From NCBI GenBank assembly GCA_032353305.1, contig JAUCNG010376816.1:1-11291 (forward strand): a stretch of 11,291 nt of DNA, written 5' to 3'. The notes under the pieces are model-generated. The model made no database searches and had not been told where the DNA came from. It saw only the letters and a list, made by a program, of their open reading frames with translations. A program made the position numbers and the translations under genes. Below, one piece after another: positions 1 to 9,800 of the stretch (positions within the stretch are counted from its first letter, which is position 1; every line of letters begins with the position of its first letter). Source of the DNA: Cephalothrix spiralis (Eukaryota > Nemertea > Palaeonemertea > Archinemertea > Cephalotrichidae).

Positions 1-33
<33 letters not shown>

Positions 34-36
34 CAT
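1..36. repeat. (AAT)n microsatellite
   Basis: About eleven tandem AAT units at the very start of the window, probably continuing beyond the left edge. Simple repeat with no coding sense. Confidence 0.95.
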
Positions 37-166
37 TGTAAAAATAATAAGTTTTACACTTCGTGAAAACTTAATAAAGCATAATTATTATCTTCACTTT
101 GCACAGGCTTTAAACCCGGCATTAGCAAAAACGTAGGATGTTTTCTCTCCGCTGGGGTATCGAACC

Positions 167-549
167 CAGTGGCGTAACGCAAGCATCGGGGGCCCTTAGG
201 ACGCTATGAGCCCGGGGCAACCTAATATGCTTAAAATCGACATACAATGTAATACCTCCGTTGTGGTGTTTGCAATATCAGTTATTTAGCCCTCATTTCA
301 TCTGTTTCCTTGATATTTTGGCACGCACCTTAGCACAAATATACATAAAATCATATGTCGAGCGTAGCGAGGCGAGAAAATTATGCGTTTTATGACTTAA
401 TTTAACACATTGGGGGTCCCGAATCTTAATTTAAATCTTAAATCTTGGAGCCACTGTGCAAAATCAAACTACATGTATTAAAAATGTACAGGTTGAATTT
501 CGTCAGGGGTCCCTTAAGTCTATCCTTCCTAAATGCCGTTACGCCACTG
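167..549. mobile_element. Degenerate hAT-like non-autonomous element
   Basis: The 13-base sequence CAGTGGCGTAACG at 167-179 is repeated inverted at 537-549 (CGTTACGCCACTG), giving terminal inverted repeats of the CAGTGGCG type known from hAT transposons. The interior has no transposase frame. It contains GC-rich GGGGGCCC-type segments and a GAGCGTAGCGAGGCGAG motif. The 8-base flanks (159-166 and 550-557) agree at only about half of positions, so the target duplication is decayed or absent. It lies in the left flank or intron after the last visible GANP exon. Confidence 0.65.
321..407 (+). repeat. Dispersed repeat, copy A (GCACAAAT...GAGCG.AG..AGGCGA)
   Basis: This stretch resembles 9560-9645 in the same orientation. 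Shared blocks in order are GCACAAAT, a TAAAAT block, CGAGCG-AG--AGGCGA and a T-rich TTTAACA end. It sits inside the 167-549 element, so the other copy is probably a fragment of the same family. Confidence 0.55.
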
Positions 550-762
550 CACAGACCGGATACTGGGTTGTTTGGTAAGTATAAATACGTGACGTTGGAC
601 GCTGTCCCTCCATTCGGGTTAAACCCGACTCTAATGGAGACCAGGTCCCTCCAAACAATCTTGGAAAATACCACAGAAAGACCATGAAGACTGATGACGT
701 CATGATTATGGAAAGAGTGCTTCGACCAACTGAGCTCTAAACGGCCTGTGAGGTCACATTAC
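550..762. other. Non-coding flank, no gene seen
   Basis: Both strands stay open for short stretches here (about 80 codons), but the predicted peptides mirror one another and resemble nothing in the GANP tail. A perfect TGACGTCA palindrome (CRE-like octamer) lies at 695-702; without promoter context it is only a sequence match. Confidence 0.5.
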
Positions 763-859
763 CTTTTTCCGATTTATTTCTCATGCTGTCTAGCCATTCT
801 TTAGGAGGTTGAAACCTTTTCAGTACATTTTCCTGATAAAATATTACCAATTCTTTTTC
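763..859 (-). CDS. MCM3AP: GANP exon 11 of window (last one visible)
   Basis: 97 bases, too short for a simple open-frame scan. The acceptor is TTATTTTTAG|G and the donor is GAAAAAG|GTAATG. It starts in phase 0, as the previous exon requires, and leaves one base (G). It encodes EKELVIFYQENVLKRFQPPK then EWLDSMRNKSEK. This matches the vertebrate piece [20 protein letters not shown] and following in length, spacing and the P-x-x-W motif. The C-terminal tail after this point is not found before the left edge. Confidence 0.85.
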
Positions 860-3800
860 CTAAAAATAAGAAAATTCGTGTATGATATAGGACATATAGA
901 TCTAATTCATAACAATTTTTTCGTTTTAATTCATAACTACTTGTTTAGTTTTTTAACAGAAAGATTATCAATTCTACAGACCCGTTTATTTCATTTAGCC
1001 AGACAGAGCAGAGAAATTCACTTTCAAAACACTGCGATTGATTTAATTCAATTTTAAAAGCTTTCGTTTTAAAATTAAAGGGATCAATACTGGCGAAAGA
1101 ATACAAAATATATCCACGAGTTACGAGGTGAGCTATTGAAATTAAGAACTACATTCTGTGTTCTGTAAAAAAGATTGTCAAATGAGTAAAATACAATCTG
1201 ATGCCTATTGAATGTAGTTTTCTTAAAGTTGAAATGTAAAGAAAAACAATGTATTATGTTACTTTTTAGGAAAACCATACCGTACCTCATTTGTTGGATC
1301 AGTCCAATCAAAGTTCCTCAACTGATGTTCAACACACGCAACTATAATTTCAGTCCAAGGCATATTTATATAGCGAGGATCACCAGAAATACCCTCAGCT
1401 AATATACAGGTTTCTGAAAATTCTTTGTATTTTTTCCGCAGTAGAAATCTGATCCTATAAAGATATAAGAAGATCCATTATCAATTCACTTAAATAAATT
1501 CATTCAATCGCAAGTGGTAAATTAAATGTTCCCTAGCTTCAATTCAACACTTCTTTATCAGTTTAAAAAATTCCCTGACTTTTTCTAGATATCCCAGACC
1601 AAGGGCTAGATAAAGATGTCATTCGCGACAAAAAAGTTGTCGTGAAAATGTGTTTCACGACAAATAATTTGTTCTGAACTAATTTTCAAGAATATCACCA
1701 AAAGTTGTAAATTCCCTGACTTTTTTTAACGTAATTGTTTTCGTGTCATAGAACATAAATTGGGTAAGCGTTATCTACGAAAACTGTTTTTTAATCCGTT
1801 TTGTAAAGCATCGTGCACTTGTATGATCTTCTATATCAAAAATGCTCTCTAAGATTCACGGACAATAATCGCATAAAAACGTAGATAATGCTATCCGAAT
1901 TCCTAAACGTAAAAATAGCCGAGAATAAGTCCGTTTACCGTACACGGGACCAATTCAGGGTATCATTTTCCCTGACTTTCCTCGACCATTTCTAACCATC
2001 CTTTTTAAATTTTTTATTATCGAAAAATCAGCAACTCTATTTCTAAACAAAAACAGATTCATCTTAAAGTAAACAAATACAAAGAGCAAGTCTCAACTTT
2101 CTATATAAATCTTACAAACTAATGTTATAAATCTGTATTGCGCCGAAGGCGCCGAACATTTTGAGTTTTTAAGTATACATTTTGTAAGACACGACATTTT
2201 TTTGAATTTCAGGAAAATTTTTCCTGACCACAAAGATTAATTCCCCGACTTTCCATGACTCTCCCTGACCAATTTTCAATTTCCTGACTTTCCAGGTTTC
2301 CTTGACCCTGTAGACACCCTGGTAATAGATCATTGTTCTATGCAGTGGTTCAACAAAAATTGCAAAAACGTCAAGTCTTCTAAGGTAAAAAATGAATTGA
2401 ATGGACAGGTACTAGGTTCCTACCCTAATTTAATTTAGGATCTTTAAACTACTTGAGCGGTCTGTATATGTTAAGTCTATGACATAGGTTTCCACTTTTC
2501 GAGCGGGGGCTAGAATCATAATCTAGAATCACAAAACATCAAATTGATAAAATATCTAACTTACCTTGAATATAACATCGTTGAATCAGAGTTTTCAGAA
2601 GTGATGTGTTCAATGAATTCCCATACGTCTTGGCAAGCATGCTCCCAATCTTCAGAATCCATGTCAAAATAATTTACTTCCGGTAGTGAAAGCGAGTAGA
2701 TGTTATCAAGAAGGAAGGATAGGTTATCTTCCGAATTCCAATTCCGATCTGGTAATACTGCAATAAAGACATTGGCTCGTTTAGTTAGATATTTCAGAGG
2801 TGGATTCTTACTCAGTGTGACTAATGATTTTGCTTTTGAGGCACAGCAATAATTTGTTGGCAAATGGTAGCTGATAACATGCTCTTTCCTGATAATAGTT
2901 TAACTGGTTAATATGCGCATGCGCTGTAGATTTTTAGGGTTGCATATCAACAGTTTAAATATACCACTTGAAGTAGGTCAAAATCACCATTAATATTCGA
3001 TGTTTATTAAGTGATGTTATATGCTGGTTTAACAGATCGATCGATTCATTTCTGTGTACAGATTGCGCATGCGTCCCAATGCTAAGCATTGGGATTTTGT
3101 TCTCTAAGTTTAAACTTTTAAGAAAAGAGCAGTTTTTGCCTTGTAAAATTCAAAATGGCCGCCAAAATTTGATTACGTCAACCAAGAGCTAGTCAACATT
3201 TGTACACATCATTTCGATTGAGAATAATATTGATCACTAATATTGGAGGCAACTACTTAGTTATAATTTTATCACTCATTAACAAATAACGACAAAGATC
3301 AACTTACCATCAGTTTTTGTAGAATATTCAGGGGCGGGCCACGGGATATTCAAAAGTCTAGGATCAGCAGCTACATTGGCTAGGTGCCATATCACAGACT
3401 GATAAAGACTAATGAGGATATGAGGTGGCTGAAAGATTAAAATAAATATCGTTAAAATGTGTTAAACCAGACTAAGTACATTATATAGATGAGTCCTGAC
3501 TGGTCCTGATGCTCAAAACGGGCCTCATTCTCATCGGGCGATAAAATGCCATTTTTCGACCCTTTGCAAATTTGTTCCTTAGTTCACTGGTCTTAGTTGT
3601 TTTTATACCCCAAATCGTTTTGAAATTACAACAAAAACAAAAAATAGAACATTTAGAAAAATTTTGGTGGCAAAAAGGCAAAATGGTGGTTAAAATTTGT
3701 TCCTTTAAATGATGAACACCCACCAAATTTGTGTTACTTAAATTCTATTTTAAATGGTGCTTTAAGCTACTATATGTAATCATATTTGTTTTGTAAATTA

Positions 3801-6800
3801 AAATAAATTATTAAAAGCCTTTAATGCTAAAAATGAAGGAGGATAAAATTTGCATAAAATGGAGAGAAAAAATACCCACCCAAGCGTAGGTATGCAAGTT
3901 TTTTCAATGATCCTCCTTTGGGAACAACTTTTTATATTAAATTTCTATTGATTAATGCTTACCTGATGTAGTAGGCCTTTACACTTTCGCTCAGCCAAAT
4001 TTTGATAAACAGGAACGAAGAATTCATTCGTTAAGAAATCTTCAATATAATCTCGGATCGGTCGGAATTGAAGATTAGGACGGTCAGGAAAGTGATGCGA
4101 TAGCCATTCACACGCATTTGTCAACTAAAATATAAAATATAATAGATTTAGGATGATTTTTTCGAAATTCGAATATTTAACATTTACGAAAATGAATGAA
4201 GAGAGAAAAAATGTGTGCCACAAAAGAATGTCAAACCCAGGGTGGAAATGTCAAAATTGCTCTGCGTAGCGCTACAATCGCCTAGAGCGGCGCTAGGCAT
4301 CGCAGGCGGGGACATTTTTTCAAGCGCTATCAGTCACTATGGATCGCCCATAGGGGCGGGGAATTTTAGATTATTACAGAAAAAATCCGCTTGCAAATGT
4401 AACAAATGAGCAAAACACAGAAAAAAAATTGAGAAATAATAACTTTCAGCACAATTTTGCTTTTTATAAAAAAGTTTTTTTTTCAGATACTACATGTACA
4501 TAAAATAAAAAGTGCACTTTGGACCGCGATGTAGCGCCACCCCAACCGGGGACTTAGCGCTAAAGGAGTTCCGTGGATCGGGGGGCGCTATTTTGACATT
4601 TCCCCCCCCCCCCCCCCGTGCATTTCATTGACTGGTGCATTATAAGATGCTATTTTTGATATGTTGGAGGGGTGGGAGTCTCTACAGATAAATTTAAAGA
4701 ATTTTTTTAAAGCCTATTACATAAACTTTGTTTATATATAACGCTTCACAATCTGATCAGCTCGTGAATTTAATATTGCATTAGTAGTAAGTCCAACAGA
4801 ATGTACATGAAATTATAAAACAGTAAAACTTTGACTTACATTGGTATCGTTTTCAGCTTTGTCGAGATCTGCAATTTTGATCTCTTTGATATCTTGAAAG
4901 ACTCTTGTATCCAAATTATTAATTATTCTCCCAGGTTCAACAGTTTCACCAAACATTGTTACCAGAGGGAGTTTCTGTTGGCCATTATAAACACCAGTTA
5001 CAGATTCAATCACCTGTATAACCTTGAAAAAATTTAAAACAAATAACATTTTTTAAGAAGTTTTAATACTCGTACAAACAGCTTTTTATAATCATACAGC
5101 AATGGCAGAAACAAGGCAGTAGCCATTGGGGTGGTTCACTTGCACGAGTTACACGACTGACGAGCAAGTCGACAGAAGTAGAAGTACAGTACAGTACAAT
5201 ATAATATATAAAGAATTTGAGTTGTTGAAAATGGGCATTTCCGGGGGTAAGTACGCCTCTCCTGTATTCAGATTTTCTCTTAGGGTTAAATCTAATTTTA
5301 GTGTTGACCATCGATATTATGCTCCAAAAAGGCCTTGATAAACAACGAGCCCAGCTCCTCTTTGAGGAGCATAATTCAAGATGGTAAACACTAATAATAG
5401 ATTTCACACATTTAGACCGTAATCTCTTACACTTTAAACACCAATTAAATTAATTATTTCATCAAATTCAATCAGCTGAACCGTTGTTCAATCGCAAATG
5501 TACACAGATGAGTAGGTTAATTGTGGAGAAAACCCGGATTTGTGACGGCATGAGCTGGCATGAGTAGGTTAATTGTGGAGAAAACCCGGATGTATGACGT
5601 CATAAGTAGATCTGTGACATCCATTCCGGTCTAAGGTACGTTACAGACTGTTATGACATTTTACGGTCTGTTCTGTTTCCTCATTCCAATCGATAAAAAT
5701 TGTTCCTCGAAATATCGACTTTAATTAGAATTAAATTTAAATAATTAAATTATGGTCAGGTAATAAAAGTATTAATGTTAAAAAGTTTAACCCTTAGTTA
5801 ATAAATACCTGACGAGTATCGTTTTGGGTAGGCATCAGAGCAAGAATCCCTGACGCTCCAGCACTTGCTTCCTTTATATCATCAAGAGAATCGTCAGGGG
5901 TCATAAGACGAACAACTATATGCAGTGGACAACGAATATTGTCTCTACGGATCTCAGTTGTATAATTACTAAGTAGATGAACCTGGAAAATATGAATACA
6001 TTTATTTTACGGTTTCTTCTATTTTTAGTTAATAATTGATGTGATTGCTTAAATACGCGGAAAAAACACTAAACACAATTTATTTCACGGACTATTTAAA
6101 GACACGACATGGGTATAAAAAGAGGTGATATAGGTGGCGCTGGCTTTTATTGCCGGGAGCTTCAAATAATCGGAACGAAAAAAATTGCTCCCAAATATCT
6201 CCCTATTTAAATACATTGGCAAATTAATTTTTGATATTTAAAAACCTGTATCAATATGTTAAAAATTCAACAGTAAAATTTACCGCTTTGAATATGTCAG
6301 CGACATTTGTTTATAGTCTGTTCACTCATAAGCGCTGATAGTATTTAAGAATGGTCAAGTGATTCATCGGTATGATTCGACGCACTCTCACATGCCTGGT
6401 TACTCTTCCGATGAAATGTGAAATCAATTGACCGACCACTGTTTCGTTTAATAGTAAAAATAAATCATGTAATTTTCTGAAATATCCAACATGTTTCCAG
6501 TCACGACATCTTGAAAAAATTGTCGCGACACATCCCGTCAAGATCCAGTCGCGACAATTTTTTGGCCTAAACGACATTTTTCTAAATTTCCATGAAACTC
6601 CAGCATTTTACCTATTTCTTTCAATTTTCCATGATTTTTTAAGCCAATTATTTCGGAAGTTCATGACATTTCAAGATTTTCCAAACCTTTGGTCACCCTG
6701 TTTAAGCACGAAGCCATAATTTTGCGAAATAAAATGTATCAATTGCTATAGAACGCTCAAAATCACGCCTTCCTAATTTACAGGACTACATTTTACAGTT

Positions 6801-9800
6801 AAATTTTGGGATATGGAAGAGCTCCTTTCCAGAAATGAACAAATCAGCTAAAATTCTTAATTCAAATTTTATTTATACTTACATTTTTGGCTTTAAACGT
6901 ACTTTGATGGGCGGATAATTTAATCTTGATCCATTCAACCATAAAATCATCATTATTTGGCACAATGACTAATAATTTCCAAAATATTTCCAAACCTGCG
7001 AAATGTACAATTGTTTCACTGTTAATGAACTGTATTTTAAAAGCGTAGATTCGAATGAGCGTTGACTATCTGCGAGATATCACATAAAAAGCTTTACCAA
7101 TGATATATCCCGGAGATAGTAAACGGTTTCAGCGATTACAGTTAAAGATAGGGAAGAATAGTGATTCAACAAGTGATGCAAATGATCCGTAACAAAGTGT
7201 CCATTGAATAATATATGGTTATTGCACGAGTTTCAAGTGGAATAACGGTTTTATCCCACGGAAACGAGTGTAATAACCTTTTTATAACACGGTTCAATTC
7301 CCTTTTCCCCCATTTTCAAGCGATTTAAAAAACCCAAAACAGTACCGTGGTATAACATAAAATAGTGAAAAGAAGTACTTACAAAAAGTTTCGTACGGCT
7401 TCAATTTTGACATTTCTTTATCCAATAGTCCATTTCCTAAAATATGAGGCAAATCTAGGGGTTTCCATGAAATTTCTCTGGTCAGCCAATCAATAAAGAT
7501 ACTTAGTTCATTTTTCAGTTGAATCTGTTTCAATTTCCTCATTGTCGTTGCAGGACTATCTGTTGTTAATTTCGCATTTTCACTAATATAGAACTCGCGT
7601 CCTTTCACAAGAGAATCAGGTCTATTAGTAAGGATATTGTCAAGTTGTGCCCCTTGAAGGGCCATTGGTCCCGAGGGTGGGAAATCGTTTAGCGATCGCT
7701 TGATCCTTAGCTGGCGCTTTTGCTGCTTCGCCCATAAACGGAAAAATCGGAACATACGAATAAGTTCTACTTGTGATTTTATGTTTCTTAAATTTTCTTT
7801 TCTAGTTTCAATTTGGAGTCGTTCCCTTGAAATATCATGAAGCACATTTTTCACAGCATCTTCCATAGTATTTTTGGAAGCTTCCTCACTACATCGTTCA
7901 ATGCTCTGATCTTTTAAAATCTGTTGTACCTCTCTGTAAAGAAAATTTAAAGGTTAGCAAAAAAAACTAATCAGTGGTTTCACAGAATTCCTAAGCAAAC
8001 TTGTAAATACTTCCGTTTTTTAAACAACGAAAGTTGAGAAAGTGCGTCAAAAATTGTGGGATAAGGCCTTTTTTTAATTGCTTGGTTTACGGAAAGACTT
8101 TTGTTTTTTTGTTTAGGCTATTTACATCAAAATTTCATTACCCTATCCCAATTAGAAGTCTCAAAATTAAGCAAAACGCATGCCACTTTTAAGCGGTATG
8201 AAAACCATGGGGTAGGTCAAGGTTTCATGATCTTATGAGCGATCAAAAATTCGCAAATCCGTGTACAAATTTGCGGATTTTTGATAAATACCGTTATCAT
8301 TTTTCTATGTTTAACTAAAAAACGGTCATTTATATATTTTTCGTCGCCGAGCGCAAAAAAATAAACCAATTTTATTATTCCCATTTTCAATATGTTTTTC
8401 GGATCAACTTTTCAAAAAATCCCGTCCTTGGCAAAAAACATACACAAAAAAACTATTGAATTTTGAAGTATAATTTGTCATTTTGTACGATAGATTTTTA
8501 ATAAATGTTCCAAATGTTTTACATGTTGTGTAAAAAGATGGAAAGATGGCTGCCTATTGTCGGTCCTTAAGATACGTAGTTTCAATGCAGAATTTTAATA
8601 GGGCTGTATTGAACGAGGTGTTATGCACCAGTCAATGTAATGACGAGGGGGTGCCGGGAAATGTCAAAATAGCGACGCGTAAGGCGATCATAGCGCTAGA
8701 AATTGGTGGATCGCCCCGGTGGGGTGGCGGTACATAGCGCTCCAATGCGCAATTTTTATTTTATATTATATAGTCTCTAAAAACAACATTTTTATAAAAA
8801 GCTAAATTAAACTGAAAGTTATAGTATTCTTTCTCAAAAAAATTCTATGATTTGCTCATTTGTTCCATTTGCAAGCGGATTTTTTCTGTAATAATCTAAA
8901 ATTCCTCGCCCTAGGGGCGATCCATAGTGATCCATAGCGATTGATAGCGCTCGAAAAAATGTCCCCGCCTGCGATGCCTAGCGCCGCTCTAGGCGATCCT
9001 AGCGCTAGCGCTACGCAGCGCTATTTTGACATTTCTATAATTTTTAAATTTTACCTGTACTCAGCATGAGCTATATGTTCAGATTCCATAAAGACGCCCA
9101 ATGCAATGAGTTGATTTAGTATACTCTCTCCAACACGCTCTTTTCTCTCGTCTTTCTCTAGATCAGCCTGCTTCTGCTGAGCCTCCTTCCTTTCATCAGA
9201 AATTCTGGCTTGTTCTTCATCAATAACTTCCTTACACACTAATCTAAAACACAAATTTCGTATTTTATATATTCAAGTACAAAATATACACAGATTTATG
9301 GAACTCTTGGAATTTAATGTTCAGAACACCGCTCGATTTCTAATTTTCCCATATAGGGACAGCTTAGATCCTTGACCGCTCCTCCCCCACATACGCAGTC
9401 AGTACGAATTTTCTCAACTTATGAGATTTTATGATAATATGAGTGGATTTTCTATTAACCTTCCTTTACTACAAAAAAAAATATTTTTGCTTTTCATTAA
9501 ATCAATTTAATATTTGCATACAATTAATAGACTCAACCATAATACGTTTTGAATTTTTGTCCTGCGCCTTTGCACAAATCAACTTAAAATGAAAAACCTT
9601 AAGCCGAGCGAAGTCAGGCGAAATGTTTTTTGACACTTTTTTAACAATTTCCATCAAATTTTATGAGAAATAATAGGAATTTATTAGATTTAGGAGAAAT
9701 AGTCATATTTTAGGAGATTATAGGAGGAATGGTCATATTTTAGGATATCCTTAAATTTTAGGAGAACTGTGAGGCCTGTAATATGTTTTTTATGACGACC

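Larger units (their letters stand above)
1455..2564 (-). other. MCM3AP: GANP intron, 1110 bases, mostly transposon-derived
   Basis: GTAAGT...TTTATAG intron. The centre (1571-2321) is filled by a degenerate repeat described separately; the remainder, about 2322-2564, shows nothing distinctive. No open frame of consequence on either strand. Confidence 0.8.
5983..6882 (-). other. MCM3AP: GANP intron, 900 bases
   Basis: GTAAGTAT...TTTTCCAG intron. The right half contains the hairpin at 6514-6563 and a CACCCTG-ended repeat fragment. The left half (5983-6480) shows no clear feature beyond AT-rich DNA. Confidence 0.75.
7934..9054 (-). other. MCM3AP: GANP intron, 1121 bases, with MITE copy 2
   Basis: GTAAAATT...TTTACAG intron. 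It contains the hairpin at 8242-8285 and the AGCGCT-rich element at 8621-9035. The region 7934-8240 shows no gene. Confidence 0.8.

Noticed and set aside
130-182. tRNA-like B box (GGGTTCGATACCCC on the minus strand, near 156-169), possible SINE
   Set aside because: No A box at the right distance, no cloverleaf and no poly-A or tail structure; it overlaps the terminus of the hAT-like element.
438-687. Overlapping 78- and 80-codon frames on both strands
   Set aside because: Mirror-image open frames in transposon-rich flank; neither resembles a known protein or the expected GANP tail.
695-702. TGACGTCA as a CREB/ATF promoter site
   Set aside because: An 8-base match without a transcription start, CpG context or nearby 5' exon; the visible gene runs through on the opposite strand and its promoter should be beyond the right edge.
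809-1057. 82-codon plus-strand frame
   Set aside because: Phe/Ile/Tyr-rich product of AT-rich DNA that overlaps a supported GANP exon on the other strand.
1084-1311. Minus-strand frame ending NSWIYFVFFRQY, considered as the exon following 1286-1454
   Set aside because: It needs a different donor (GTATGG) and a frame change to join. The exon at 763-859 fits the required phase and matches the GANP motif order far better.
5063-5407. 114-codon minus-strand open frame
   Set aside because: It lies wholly inside a GANP intron with good splice sites, overlaps a frame on the other strand, and shows no recognisable protein pattern.
5508-5611. Possible CRISPR-like repeat-spacer unit
   Set aside because: Only two tandem units, 20-base interval that is itself diverged repeat, and a clearly eukaryotic intron.
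8546-8737. 63-codon plus-strand frame
   Set aside because: It spans the end of a repetitive MITE-like element and ends within it; composition reflects the repeat.
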